A stretch of DNA of 64,000 bases from Pseudomonas sp. B28(2017) (lineage in GTDB: Bacteria > Pseudomonadota > Gammaproteobacteria > Pseudomonadales > Pseudomonadaceae): contig NZ_NEJH01000013.1 in the NCBI RefSeq assembly GCF_002113025.1, positions 62,001 through 126,000 on the forward strand. The letters run 5' to 3'. Every line of letters starts with the position of its first letter. Position 1 is the stretch's first letter. A program made the translations under genes and the position numbers. This document shows positions 27,661 to 38,911 of the stretch, in pieces. Below the pieces are notes generated by a model. That model was not told the origin of the DNA. It did no database searches and saw only the letters and a program-made list of their open reading frames with translations.

Positions 27661-27984
27661 TCACTTGTCCTTCGGGAAGACAGTGCCGAGGTTGCGCCAG
27701 TTGTCGTTGGAGGCTTGCGCATCCTTGTTCCAGTCCGGGTAGGTGCTCATCATGTCGGGCACCTGGGCCGGCCACCAGCACGGGTCGGAGCAACCGTAGA
27801 GGTCGGCCTCCATCGGCTGGCACAGCGACGACACACCGCCAAACGCATCGATTTCCCAGCCCGGGTCGGTGGTCGAGGCGCAGCCCGCCACGGAGCTCAT
27901 CGCCACCACTTCTTCGATGCGGTTCTCGTCCGCGGCCTGATCCAGCTTCAACGCTTTGTTATTGATTGCCTTGAGATGTTTCAT
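27661..27984 (-). CDS. qhnC: QHNDH gamma subunit precursor (CTQ-containing)
   Basis: 107 residues: a 28-residue leader ending EEVVA, then a 79-residue mature peptide starting MSSVAGC. Using mature numbering, every residue needed for the known cross-links is present: Cys7-Glu16, Cys27-Asp33 and Cys41-Asp49 thioethers, and Cys37 with Trp43 for cysteine tryptophylquinone, the redox cofactor. This is effectively a ribosomally made, post-translationally modified peptide. The leader lacks a Sec signal, consistent with dedicated export by QhnF and cleavage by QhnE. Its start is one base after the qhnD stop, so the substrate and its radical SAM enzyme are translationally coupled. Confidence 0.96.
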   Translation of the reverse strand: MKHLKAINNKALKLDQAADENRIEEVVAMSSVAGCASTTDPGWEIDAFGGVSSLCQPMEADLYGCSDPCWWPAQVPDMMSTYPDWNKDAQASNDNWRNLGTVFPKDK

Positions 27985-27985
27985 A

Positions 27986-29416
27986 TCAGTGAGCCTTGCG
28001 CGGAGTGATGTAACTGCTGATGAACGCAGGGTTATTGGCCATGATCCGGGTGTAGACCTCGATGCCGAAGTCGACCCAGTCACGCATCAGTTCGCAGTAG
28101 TGATAGGTCGGGTGCGTTGGGTCGCCGTAACGGGCGTAGCTCTCGTGGTAGCAGCCGCCGGAGCACAGGTTGCGGATCTGGCAGTCGTCGCAGCCGGTGT
28201 TGGTGCGGTCGAGGCGCTGGGACAGAAAGTCGTTCAACTCCACCTGTTTCACGCCGCTGTGCACGTTGCCGAAGGTCGGCAGGCTCGAACCGGTAAAGCG
28301 GTGGCACAGGTTCAGCTCGCCCTTGTGATCCACGGCCAGCATCTTCAGGCCAGCGCCGCACGGCAGGGCTTTCTTGTGGCCTTCGTGGATGTCGGTGATC
28401 AACTGGTGCAGGTTGGAGAAGCCGATGTTGCGGTGCTCCAGCGCCGCCTCCAGGTAACGCTTGCCGAGTTTTTTCATGTTGGCGAACACCTGCACCAGTT
28501 CATCGCTGGTGAGGTTGAAGCTGCTGATGTCGCCGGAGGTCACCGGAGCAAAGCCGACTTCGGCGAACCCCAGTTCGTTGAACAGGTGATCCCAGATCGT
28601 TTCGACGTCGGTCACGCCGGTGGTCAGGGTCACCCGCGCCCCCACCGGACGGCTGTTATAGCGCGACAGCAGCATCTGGGCCTTGCGCCGCACCACGTCA
28701 TAGGTGCCCTGCCCGCCCACGGTGATGCGGTTGCGGTCGTGCACGGTTTTCGGACCGTCGATGCTCACTGACAGACCAAAGCGGTGGGCGTTGAGGTAGT
28801 CCACGGTTTCTTCGGTGAGCAGTGTGGCGTTGGTGGTCATCACGAACTCGACGAACTTGCCGGCCTCACGAAAACGCTTCTCACAGTAATCGACCAAGTA
28901 CTCGATCAGCTTGCGGTTGCTCAGCGGTTCGCCACCGAAGAACACCACGGTGAAACGCTCTTCGTCTGGCGATTCGCGCAGCAGCATTTCCACCGAGGCA
29001 ATCGCCGTTTCGACGTCCATCTTCTTGCCCGCCGATGGCTTGTCGAGGTCTTCCTTGTAGCAATACGTGCAGCTCAGGTTGCAGCCCGTATTGACGTTGA
29101 GTACCACGGTGTTGATCGCCGTGCGCTCGACCCGTTTGGTGGCGATGTCCGGGCTCAGCGGTGAGCCGTCGCTGACCAGTTCCAGGGCCATCAGCTCGCG
29201 CAGGGTTTCGGTGATTTCCTCACCGTTGAAACGCGCGGCCAAACGCTGGATCAGGTCGTCCGAGGAGCAGCCGGGGCCGCGCAGGGTATCGATGATAGTG
29301 CCCGTCAGTTCATCGCTGGCGAACAGCGAACTGCTGGGGATGTGAAACAGCATGCGGTCGGCATCGACCTGCACTTCGTGCAGGTTGCGTTCGACCAGAT
29401 TCAAGATAGCGCCCAT
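27986..29416 (-). CDS. qhnD: Radical SAM thioether-forming maturase of QHNDH
   Basis: 476 residues. The CxxxCxxC cluster is at C112, C116 and C119 (NTGCNLSCTYCYKE). A C-terminal SPASM-type cysteine-rich region (CGAGLKMLAVD, TGCDDCQIRNLCSGGCYHESY) would bind auxiliary Fe-S clusters. QhnD installs the three Cys-to-Asp/Glu thioether bridges on the gamma subunit in the cytoplasm. The ATG at 29416 has a near-ideal AGGAGG six bases upstream and gives the family N terminus. It is located between qhnA and qhnC in the operon. Confidence 0.95.
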   Translation of the reverse strand: MGAILNLVERNLHEVQVDADRMLFHIPSSSLFASDELTGTIIDTLRGPGCSSDDLIQRLAARFNGEEITETLRELMALELVSDGSPLSPDIATKRVERTAINTVVLNVNTGCNLSCTYCYKEDLDKPSAGKKMDVETAIASVEMLLRESPDEERFTVVFFGGEPLSNRKLIEYLVDYCEKRFREAGKFVEFVMTTNATLLTEETVDYLNAHRFGLSVSIDGPKTVHDRNRITVGGQGTYDVVRRKAQMLLSRYNSRPVGARVTLTTGVTDVETIWDHLFNELGFAEVGFAPVTSGDISSFNLTSDELVQVFANMKKLGKRYLEAALEHRNIGFSNLHQLITDIHEGHKKALPCGAGLKMLAVDHKGELNLCHRFTGSSLPTFGNVHSGVKQVELNDFLSQRLDRTNTGCDDCQIRNLCSGGCYHESYARYGDPTHPTYHYCELMRDWVDFGIEVYTRIMANNPAFISSYITPRKAH

Positions 29417-29498
29417 GGCAAACCTCCTGTGCAAGCCCCGGCTGGCGGGACTTGCGATCATTCCGAAAAGTATCTGATGCGATTAACGGTCAGCCAAC

Positions 29499-31079
29499 TT
29501 ATGGAATGGGTGGATTGTTCCAGCGTTGCACGGTCACGATCATGTGGCCTTCGCCGGTCAGGGATTTTCCTGCGTCGTCAACGGCAGCGATCACCTTGAG
29601 GTTGCCGGCATTGTTGGTGGACATCTTGCGCGCCGGGTTCGGCCCGGCATCGCCCGGGGTGAACACGCCGGCGTCGGCCTGCATGGTGCCGGCAAACTTG
29701 ACGTCTTCGTCTTCCCTGGCGCGGTCGTCGAAGGCCTCGACCTTCCACTGCGCCGGGAACACGCCGATGCGATACGGCTTGCCATCGGCGCCCTTGCCCC
29801 AGGCTTCGGCATCGAAACGGCCCTGGACTTTCGGTGTCGAGCCGCCGCCCTCGCCAATCCGCGCTACCGAGAATTCCGGCACGACCTTGACCGCGTCGAT
29901 CTTGCTATAGACCGAGAGCTGCGGGCCTTTCAGCGTACCGACAGTGACCGCACGCGCGCCCGGTTGGGCATTGGCCGCAGCCTTGAGTTTGACTCTGATC
30001 TGTTCCGGGCTCTGCGAGACGACTTCGACCACTTCCACGCCTTTGCCGAAGTCCGGTTTGCCGGTCAGGCCACTGCCGATCAGGGTCACTTCGGTTTCGC
30101 TGCCGGCCTTCACGTAGCCCGGTTGCACCGCCAGCAAACGCTGGGAACCCTGTTTGGCGGCGACGAAGTCCAGGCCGCGCTCGTCGTGCTCGGCCTCGAA
30201 CATCCGGCCCTGCATCGCATTGCCCTGGGCGGCGAACACCTGGCGCATGGTCACGCCATCGATGGTCACCTTGCCGCGCCATTCATACCCGGTGTAGAGA
30301 ATCGCGCTGCCGTCGCCATTGAACGGACTGCCGTCGGCGTACTGGCCCTTGACGCTGACCTTGAAGGTGTCGCTGCCATCGGCACTCACGGTCATGACAC
30401 CGGCCAGTTCACCCTTGCCCGGCAAGTGACCGCTGAAACTCCAGTCGCCCACCAGAGCATCGGCCTTGGGCGCCACGCTCTGCCATTTTTTCCAGGCCGG
30501 GTTGTCCAGCGGATAACGCTTGGCCAGCAGCGGCACCATGTCTTTGCGGGCGATGTCGAACCAGTCGCGGTCCCGAGCCAGCGCCTGATATTCCAGGGAA
30601 GGCCACTGACCGAGATGGAAGTTCACCAGGCGTTCCCACTCCTGGGCCGGACGCCGTTGCAGGGCCACCCGCGCACCGGAGTGGCAGCGGCCACACATCT
30701 GGCTGTGCTGGTCGTCAAATTTCTCGACCGTGTTGAGCCGCCGTTCCAGCGCATAGCGCACGCCGTCGGTTTCGCTCGGCGCCAGGCCCTGGGTATCGGC
30801 CAGGTATTTGACCAGCGTGCGACGGTCGTCATCGCTGATCTGCAAACCGTGCATGGTCTGCATCCGGGCAATGCTCATCAGCCAGCCTTCCGGCGTTTTA
30901 CGCTGGTGGCTGATGCGGCTGAGGGCGTTATCGGCTTCCGGGGTGTGACAGCCCTGACAGGTTTCCTTGAGGATTGTCTGGGCGTCGCGGGCTGCCAGGC
31001 TATGAGGCGAATGCAGCGCTACACAAGCGGCTACTGCCAGCAGGCTGGCACTCATGCCTGATCGGAGTTTTCTCTTCAT
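29499..31079 (-). CDS. qhnA: QHNDH alpha subunit (diheme cytochrome c)
   Basis: 526 residues. A signal peptide (MKRKLRSGMSASLLAVAACV...LAA) precedes two c-type heme sites, CQGCH (41-45) and CGRCH (129-133), then beta-barrel and Ig-like domains (for example VTVSADGSDTFKVSV, VKAGSETEVTLIGSGL). It carries electrons from the CTQ of the gamma subunit to external cytochrome or azurin in the periplasm. The ATG at 31079 is chosen over the GTG at 31097 because it begins the signal peptide directly and has GAGG upstream. First gene of qhnA-D-C-B. The amine substrate range (for example phenylethylamine or n-butylamine) cannot be read from sequence. Confidence 0.95.
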   Translation of the reverse strand: MKRKLRSGMSASLLAVAACVALHSPHSLAARDAQTILKETCQGCHTPEADNALSRISHQRKTPEGWLMSIARMQTMHGLQISDDDRRTLVKYLADTQGLAPSETDGVRYALERRLNTVEKFDDQHSQMCGRCHSGARVALQRRPAQEWERLVNFHLGQWPSLEYQALARDRDWFDIARKDMVPLLAKRYPLDNPAWKKWQSVAPKADALVGDWSFSGHLPGKGELAGVMTVSADGSDTFKVSVKGQYADGSPFNGDGSAILYTGYEWRGKVTIDGVTMRQVFAAQGNAMQGRMFEAEHDERGLDFVAAKQGSQRLLAVQPGYVKAGSETEVTLIGSGLTGKPDFGKGVEVVEVVSQSPEQIRVKLKAAANAQPGARAVTVGTLKGPQLSVYSKIDAVKVVPEFSVARIGEGGGSTPKVQGRFDAEAWGKGADGKPYRIGVFPAQWKVEAFDDRAREDEDVKFAGTMQADAGVFTPGDAGPNPARKMSTNNAGNLKVIAAVDDAGKSLTGEGHMIVTVQRWNNPPIP

Positions 31080-31303
31080 CAACGTCGAACCTCGCACGGT
31101 GCGTTCTTATTGTTGTGGCTTATCGTTTTTATGGTTTCTGCCGTCAGCTTTGATCCGCTGACGGAGGCAAGAGAAACGTCTGAGATGTGCAATACACAGA
31201 GCGTGCCAGCTTACGAATACCTCAATGAATCAATGATTTGCCGATAATGGCCGGTGTTTTGCCAATCGCGTCGTCGGCGTTCCACGTTTAATTTCGCGAC
31301 AAC

Positions 31304-31320
31304 TGTTTCAGCCTGAGACA
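31304..31320. promoter_or_regulatory. Imperfect palindrome, candidate activator site
   Basis: TGTTTCAGCCTGAGACA, arms matching in six of seven positions. It lies between divergent qhnA and the aldehyde dehydrogenase gene, about 225 bases upstream of the qhnA start, a distance normal for enhancer-type sites. Confidence 0.3.
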
Positions 31321-31331
31321 AACATAGTTTT

Positions 31332-31433
31332 CTGTAGGAGCGCGCTTGCTCGCGATGGTCGTTAACGATATCGCGTGCTTACAGGCTAAACGTGGTGCTC
31401 TTTCGCCCATCGCGAGCAAGCTCGCGCCTACAG
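31332..31433. repeat. Inverted REP-like pair (TAGGAGCG variant)
   Basis: CTGTAGGAGCGCGCTTGCTC at 31332 and its inverse ending at 31433, about 48 bases apart. This is the TAGGAGCG variant of the Pseudomonas REP, not the GTGGGAGC type seen elsewhere in the window. It lies inside the qhnA/aldehyde dehydrogenase divergent region. Confidence 0.85.
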
Positions 31434-31459
31434 GGTGTTGTGTTCGGGACGTCTCACGT

Positions 31460-31476
31460 CGTCGCAATTTGCGACG
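31460..31476. promoter_or_regulatory. Perfect 17-base palindrome, likely enhancer site
   Basis: CGTCGCAATTTGCGACG, perfect around a central T. It lies about 80-95 bases upstream of the -24/-12 promoter of the aldehyde dehydrogenase gene, the usual place for a sigma-54 enhancer-binding protein; the AcoR-like activator at 36889-38793 is the obvious candidate. Confidence 0.55.
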
Positions 31477-31553
31477 TTTATCAATCGCAGGGTGATCCGC
31501 AGAGAATCTGTCATGCCCCGGCAAACGGGGCCTTCGGGCCGAAAAAACACAAC

Positions 31554-31568
31554 TGGCACAGCCATTGC
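31554..31568 (+). promoter_or_regulatory. Sigma-54 promoter (-24/-12)
   Basis: TGGCAC-N5-TTGC, an exact match to the RpoN consensus. It lies 38 bases before the aldehyde dehydrogenase ATG and predicts a transcript start near 31580. The only sigma-54 activator in the window is at the far end of the qhnFEG strand. Confidence 0.85.
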
Positions 31569-31605
31569 GAATGACCTCGCCACACGAACAAGACGAGGTT
31601 TCATC

Positions 31606-33096
31606 ATGTCGCTCCCACACTTGCTTCCCGCCACTTCAGCCTTCATCCAACGCGCCCCGCGCATGCTGATCGGCGGTGACTGGGTCGAGGCCGCCGACGG
31701 CCAGACCATGCCCCTGCACAACCCGGCCACCGGTGAGGTGTTGTGCGTGGTGCCACGGGCAACGCCAGAAGATGTCGACCGCGCGGTACTCGCCGCCCGC
31801 CAGGCGTTCGACGATTCCGCCTGGACCCGCACCCGCCCCCGGGAGCGGCAGAACCTGCTGTGGAAACTCGCCGACCTGATGCAGCGAGACGCCGAACTGC
31901 TGGCGCAACTGGAATGCCTGAACAACGGTAAAAGCGCGGCCGTGGCCCAGGTGATGGACGTGCAACTGGCCATCGACTTCCTGCGCTACATGGCCGGTTG
32001 GGCGACCAAGATCGAAGGTTCCACGGTTGACGTGTCGGCACCGCTGATGCCCAACGACCAGTTCCACAGCTTCATCCGTCGCGAAGCGGTGGGCGTGGTC
32101 GGCGCCATCGTCGCCTGGAACTTCCCGCTGCTGCTGGCCTGCTGGAAACTCGGTCCGGCCCTGGCCACCGGTTGTACCGTGGTGCTCAAGCCCGCCGACG
32201 AAACCCCGCTGACCGCGCTGAAACTCGCCGAGCTGGTACTGGAAGCCGGGTATCCCGAAGGCGTGTTCAACGTGGTCACAGGCACCGGCATTACCGCCGG
32301 TTCGGCCTTGACCCACAACCCGCTGGTGGACAAGCTGACCTTCACCGGCTCCACCGCCGTGGGCAAGCAGATCGGCAAGATCGCCATGGACTCCATGACC
32401 CGGGTCACCCTGGAACTGGGCGGTAAATCGCCGACCATCGTCATGGCCGACGCCGACCTGAAAACCGCCGCGGCCGGGGCCGCCAGCGCGATTTTCTTCA
32501 ATCAGGGCCAGGTCTGCTGCGCGGGCTCGCGGCTGTATGTACAGCGCAAGCATTTCGACAATGTGGTAACGGACATCAGCGATATCGCCAACGCCATGAA
32601 ACTCGGCAACGGCCTGGACCCGAGCGTCGAAATGGGGCCGTTGATCTCGGCACGGCAGCAGGAGCGCGTCTACGGGTACATCGAAAAGGGCCGGGAAAGC
32701 GGCGCGACCATCGCCTGCGGCGGTGAGCAATTCGGCCCGGGGTTCTTCGTCAAGCCGACGGTGATTGTCGACGTCGATCAGAAGCACTCTCTGGTGCAGG
32801 AAGAAATCTTCGGCCCGGTGCTGGTGGCCATCCCGTTCGACGACGAAGCCGATGCCCTGCGCATGGCCAACGACAGCCCCTACGGCCTGGGGGCGAGCAT
32901 CTGGTCCAATGACCTGGCGGCGGTGCACCGGATGATTCCGCGCATCAAGTCAGGCTCGGTGTGGGTCAACTGCCACAGCGCCCTGGACCCGGCGCTGCCG
33001 TTCGGCGGCTACAAAATGTCCGGGATCGGGCGTGAGATGGGGTATGCAGCGATCGAGCATTACACGGAGCTTAAGTCGGTGTTGATCAAGTTATGA
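31606..33096 (+). CDS. NAD-dependent aldehyde dehydrogenase (amine-derived aldehyde)
   Basis: 496 residues, standard ALDH length. Visible: N-terminal PRMLIGGDWVEAADGQTMPL, the cofactor region AWNFPLLLACWKLGPALA, the FTGSTAVGKQI loop, the general-base Glu in LELGGKSP and the catalytic Cys in FFNQGQVCCAGSRL; the substrate-channel EEIFGPVL is intact. It is divergent from qhnA and driven by a perfect sigma-54 promoter. In comparable Pseudomonas pea/qhn loci this enzyme oxidises the aldehyde released by the amine dehydrogenase, e.g. phenylacetaldehyde. The ATG at 31606 follows ACGAGG; the longer upstream frame would overlap the promoter. Exact aldehyde not assignable. Confidence 0.93.
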   Translation: MSLPHLLPATSAFIQRAPRMLIGGDWVEAADGQTMPLHNPATGEVLCVVPRATPEDVDRAVLAARQAFDDSAWTRTRPRERQNLLWKLADLMQRDAELLAQLECLNNGKSAAVAQVMDVQLAIDFLRYMAGWATKIEGSTVDVSAPLMPNDQFHSFIRREAVGVVGAIVAWNFPLLLACWKLGPALATGCTVVLKPADETPLTALKLAELVLEAGYPEGVFNVVTGTGITAGSALTHNPLVDKLTFTGSTAVGKQIGKIAMDSMTRVTLELGGKSPTIVMADADLKTAAAGAASAIFFNQGQVCCAGSRLYVQRKHFDNVVTDISDIANAMKLGNGLDPSVEMGPLISARQQERVYGYIEKGRESGATIACGGEQFGPGFFVKPTVIVDVDQKHSLVQEEIFGPVLVAIPFDDEADALRMANDSPYGLGASIWSNDLAAVHRMIPRIKSGSVWVNCHSALDPALPFGGYKMSGIGREMGYAAIEHYTELKSVLIKL

Positions 33097-33119
33097 TTTG
33101 CGCCGCTCTTTAGGCCGCC

Positions 33120-33185
33120 TTCGCGAGCAGGCTCGCTCCCACAGTGGAACGCATTCCCATGTGGGAGCGAGCCTGCTCGCGAAGA
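33120..33185. repeat. Inverted REP pair, tight spacing
   Basis: Two full REP copies tail to tail (33120-33144 and 33161-33184) with only about 16 bases between them. It lies in the convergent gap between the aldehyde dehydrogenase gene and qhnG, where it probably forms the 3' hairpin of both transcripts. Confidence 0.92.
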
Positions 33186-33208
33186 GGCCAGACCTGTCAC
33201 CGCAAATA

Positions 33209-34507
33209 TCAGGGTTTGAATCCCTGAGCCAACAACCAGCCGCGAACCATCCGCCCCTGCTCCACCGTCAACCTGGCCAACACACGCGCCGCAGGCTCTC
33301 CGAGCTTCAATCGCCGCACCAACGGCGCCACCTCAACCCCCTGCACATGCCAGATGCCCAACGGCTGATCCGCCGTGATCACCACCTCGGCCTCGTCGAC
33401 CAGACCATCACGCAACACCGGCGCCCGCTCGATCCTCAGCGCATTGAAATCCGCCTCGGCATGGGCCACCTCAGCATCCGGCCAGCGCCGTCGTGCCTGC
33501 CAGAAAGGCTGCTGCGGCCAGCGCTGTTCATCGGCATAAAAATCCCGGCCGATCCGCGCAAAACGCAAAAATAACTGCTCCACCCGCTGTTGGTGGAAAC
33601 GCTGGGCCAGCGCCGCTCGTTCGGGCTTGCACAGCAGCGTGTTGATCACCACCGGCGCCTGCAATGCCGAAGACAAAGACTGAAAAATGCCATTGCCTGA
33701 CAGCGGGTCAACGGCCATTGCCGCATCGCCGACTCGAATCCAGTTTTCGCCACACACCTGCGGGCTCAGAATCGCCGTGCTGCTGCGGGCGTGCAGTTGC
33801 AGATCAGATTCCGCCTGGCCTGCAAAAAATGCGGCGGCCAGCTTCGAACCATGGCGCCGCTGCCGGCAGTAATCGAGCAACATGGCCTTGCCCGGCAACC
33901 CGGCACTGGCCACGTCCACCGTCCATTGCCAGTAACACTGGCCGTCGGCGCGCCGCGCCATCCACGCCCAGCCATCCTCGAGGCTCTCCACGGCGCTGGC
34001 GGTACTGCCTGGCGATCCCTGCCAGCGATTGAGCAAGCTGACCGTCTCGGGTCCGCGCAAGCCTTTGCCGGCAGCCGGAGCCTGACGCCCACGGGCCTCG
34101 ACGAGAAATGCTGCGAGCAGCGGTTCGCGGCCGTCGACTTCGATTCGATGGCCATTGGCCGATGATTGAACCGTCAACACCCGGCCTTCGATCAGCTCAA
34201 CCCCCGCCAGGCGCAAATCCTCGCGCAGGCCCCGGTCAAAAACCGGACGGTCGAGCAAGTATTCGACGTTCTGCGCATGCTGCTGGCCATTCCACGAGAC
34301 CTGGCGCTGTGACGGCAACGCCGCATCCGCCAATGCGTGCTGCAGGCCCCCGCTGCGCAAGGCTTCCAGCACCCGCACTGACACGCCTTCGAGTGCCGCA
34401 AACCGGCGCCATTCACTGATCAGCGTGACGCCATGCCCCAGCCGCCGCAACCCCAGCGCGACTGCGGCGCCCGCCGGTCCGGCCCCCAGAATGACGATGT
34501 CAGTCAT
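33209..34507 (-). CDS. qhnG: Flavin-dependent monooxygenase for CTQ formation
   Basis: 432 residues. FAD-binding GxGxxG at the N terminus (VILGAGPAGAAVALGLRRLG) and the second flavin motif with GD (WIRVGDAAMAVDPLSGNGIF) mark it as a tryptophan-halogenase/group A type flavoprotein. QhnG dihydroxylates the target Trp of the thioether-bridged gamma subunit in the cytoplasm, a step toward the quinone. It overlaps qhnE by 4 nt and is last in regulator-qhnF-qhnE-qhnG. Without the operon context it would be annotated as a generic FAD monooxygenase. Confidence 0.92.
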   Translation of the reverse strand: MTDIVILGAGPAGAAVALGLRRLGHGVTLISEWRRFAALEGVSVRVLEALRSGGLQHALADAALPSQRQVSWNGQQHAQNVEYLLDRPVFDRGLREDLRLAGVELIEGRVLTVQSSANGHRIEVDGREPLLAAFLVEARGRQAPAAGKGLRGPETVSLLNRWQGSPGSTASAVESLEDGWAWMARRADGQCYWQWTVDVASAGLPGKAMLLDYCRQRRHGSKLAAAFFAGQAESDLQLHARSSTAILSPQVCGENWIRVGDAAMAVDPLSGNGIFQSLSSALQAPVVINTLLCKPERAALAQRFHQQRVEQLFLRFARIGRDFYADEQRWPQQPFWQARRRWPDAEVAHAEADFNALRIERAPVLRDGLVDEAEVVITADQPLGIWHVQGVEVAPLVRRLKLGEPAARVLARLTVEQGRMVRGWLLAQGFKP

Positions 34508-35181
34508 GGCCCGAATCGCCGTTCAGGGCCACGGTAACGGGCATGTTCACGCAACCACTCGATGACTTGCTCATTGCTGGCGCCGGGCTGCTCGGCGAGG
34601 AACCCGGCAATGTGCCCACTCAACGCGGCACAACCGAGGCTCGCCCCGGATTGCCCCGGATAGGTGCCCTGCACACACGCGGCGAAATCCGCCTGGTCGC
34701 TGTTGAGCCACGACCACTCCTGCTCGGCGCACCGCGCATCGCCGGTCACCCGCAACACTTGCGGATAGTTGGCCGGAAACACCCCTTCGCCCTGGGCCGG
34801 ACTCGACGCACACAGCAGCACGCCCCGTGCCACCGCCGCCGCGCAAGACGCGCGTAACAGGCTGCGATCCTGACGCAGGCCAAGGCTCAAATTGATCAGC
34901 CGCACGTCCTGGGTCAGCAGCCAGTCAATCGCCGTGGCGATCTGCAAGGCGCTGGTGACGCCTCGCTGGTCGAACACCTGGGCCACGCAAAACAGCGCCG
35001 AGGGGGCGCGCCGGCCGATGGCCTCGATCACCGCACTGCCATGCCCCAGCGGATCGTCGCGCAAGTCGCCTTCGGCCAGACCGTCTTCAAGCAATGAAAA
35101 ACGCCGACCGGCGATCACCTGCACCCGTTGTGCCGCCGAATGGCCGCTGTCCACCACACCAATGCGCAACTCAGGTTTCAT
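34504..35181 (-). CDS. qhnE: Subtilisin-like leader peptidase for the gamma subunit
   Basis: 225 residues, a minimal S8 protease with no propeptide or signal peptide, hence cytoplasmic. The triad is visible: Asp11 (GVVDSG), His47 (GHGS) and Ser181 (GASLGCAAL), with the oxyanion region CASSPAQGEG. QhnE removes the 28-residue leader from modified QhnC. It overlaps qhnF by 11 nt upstream and qhnG by 4 nt downstream, so all three are translationally coupled. Confidence 0.92.
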   Translation of the reverse strand: MKPELRIGVVDSGHSAAQRVQVIAGRRFSLLEDGLAEGDLRDDPLGHGSAVIEAIGRRAPSALFCVAQVFDQRGVTSALQIATAIDWLLTQDVRLINLSLGLRQDRSLLRASCAAAVARGVLLCASSPAQGEGVFPANYPQVLRVTGDARCAEQEWSWLNSDQADFAACVQGTYPGQSGASLGCAALSGHIAGFLAEQPGASNEQVIEWLREHARYRGPERRFGP

Positions 35182-36888
35182 GCAGCACCGTTTTCGAGGT
35201 CAGCACGCCGTCAAGCAATTCGAAACGCAGATCGGCATCGGCCAGGGTCGAAGGGCGATGGCTGATGAGAATGCGCGTGCGTCCGGCAAACAAGCGGTCG
35301 ATGGCGTCGATGACTTCGCGCTCGGTGGCTTCGTCCACCGCGGAAGTGGCTTCATCGAGTACCAGAATCAAAGGGTCCTGCAACAACGCCCGGGCAATCG
35401 CGATGCGCTGCTTCTGCCCACCGGACAACTGCTGCCCCCGCTCGCCCAGCGGACTGTCGAGACCTTCGGGCAAGGACTCGATCAGGCTGTCGAGTTGCGC
35501 CAGCCGCGCCACTTCGGCAATCGCCTCGCGGCTGGCGTCCGGCACCGCATAGGCCAGGTTGTCGGCGAGGCTGCCGCGAAACAGCACGATGTCCTGGCTG
35601 ACCACCGCAATACGCCGACGCAACTGGAACAGGTCCAGTTCGCGCACATCGACGTCACCCAGCAGCACCCGGCCCGATTGCGGATCGTGATGACGCTGCA
35701 GCAGGTCGATCAGGGTGGATTTGCCCACGCCCGAGCCGCCGCTGAGGGCCACTTTCAAACCGTAGGGAATCCGCGCTTCGATGCCGCGCAGGGTCGATTG
35801 GCGACCGGGATGGGCGAAGTGCACGCTGTCGAACCAGAGATCGCCGCCAGTGGGCATCGGGCGTGGCGTGGCGGGCGTCACCACGGTCGGTTGTTCGCCG
35901 CGCAATTCCATGACCCGGCCCAGGCTGACGGTCATCCGCTGAATCGCGACATAGAGCCCGAGCAGGCTCTGTACCGGCCCCACGGCCATGCCCAGGTAGG
36001 TGGAAAACGCAATCAGGGCACCGAGCTGCCAGGTGCCCTGCACCACCCAGTAACCGCCGATCAGGAATGCGCAGGCCCGGGACAGCGAGGTCAGCGTACC
36101 GGGCACGGCCTGGGTGAAAAATTCGGTGACTTGCAGGCGCAGCAACTGGCTCATATAGCCCTGCCCCAGCGTCTCGAGGCGCCGTGCTTCGCGCTGCTGC
36201 TGGCCGGCGGACTGGATGAACTTCATGACTGGCAATGTCTCGACCATGAACGACGACATGTCCGCCGAACGCTCGCGCAACTGCCGTACATCGCGCTCGA
36301 CCTTGCGTCGCATCCAGCGCAGCCAGAGGACATCGAGGGGAATCAGCACCAGGGCCAACAACGAGAGTTTCCAGGACAACGTCAACAGCATCGCAATGGC
36401 AACCACCAGGCCGATCACGCTCGACACGGCCGAGAACAGCGAGTCCACGGCGAACCGCTGGATTTCCGCGACATCGCCATCGAGGCGCGACATCAGGTCG
36501 CCGATGCGCCGCTGGCCGTAAAAGCTCGGCGACAGCGTTTGCAAATGCCGATACAGGTCATCGCGCAGGGCGAACAGCATGCGCCCGGAGAGGCGCGTGT
36601 GCAGGTAGCGGTTGATGCCCGAAAGCGCCGTGCCCAACAACCCGGCGACGATCATCAGCCCGGCGATCATGACCAGCCTCGGGAAGTTACGTGCCAGCAG
36701 GCCGTCGTCGATCAACAGCTTGGTCAGCCAGGGTTGCACCAGCACCAGCAGCGAGGCGCACACCGACAGACCCAGCAGCCCGGCAATCGCCAGGCGATGG
36801 GGCCGCACAAAGCTGTACAGCCAGCGCAGCGACGCTTGCAGCGCCTCGGGGTTCTGGCTGTCGATCAGCCGAACGATCAGGCGCTGCA

Positions 36889-36892
<4 letters not shown>
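35171..36892 (-). CDS. qhnF: ABC exporter of the modified gamma subunit
   Basis: 573 residues. The N-terminal membrane half (about 25-310, six hydrophobic helices, e.g. LAIAGLLGLSVCASLLVLVQ) is fused to an ATPase half: Walker A SGGSGVGKSTL, signature LSGGQKQRIAIARALL, Walker B LILVLDEATSA. It is a homodimeric type IV exporter. In qhn loci it moves the bridged gamma subunit to the periplasm, replacing Sec/Tat export. No peptidase C39 domain is fused, consistent with a separate protease (QhnE). It starts 4 nt inside the end of the regulator gene. Confidence 0.92.
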
Positions 36893-38793
<1,901 letters not shown>

Positions 38794-38850
38794 CAAGCGC
38801 TCCGGGTCATCCGCCCTGCGCCTTCATACGTTGGCGCCCTGCCGCAATCT

Positions 38851-38864
38851 TTACGTTAACGTAA
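38851..38864. promoter_or_regulatory. Perfect palindrome TTACGTTAACGTAA
   Basis: Perfect 14-base palindrome 58 bases upstream of the sigma-54 activator start. It resembles MerR-type LiuR operators (TTTACGTTTACGTAAA pattern) used in amino acid and acyl catabolism. No MerR gene is in the window, so a trans-acting regulator is inferred. Confidence 0.55.
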
Positions 38865-38911
38865 GGGCTATGGCAAGTGCCTTACGGCGCTTGTGGACCG
38901 CGTAATCGTTC

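Noticed and set aside
29526..31061. 511-codon plus-strand frame over qhnA
   Set aside because: Shadow of qhnA, which has heme motifs and a signal peptide.
31188..31208. Sigma-54 promoter for qhnA (minus strand TGGCAC then TTGC)
   Set aside because: The gap between the two elements is 9 bases instead of 5, so the -12 does not align.
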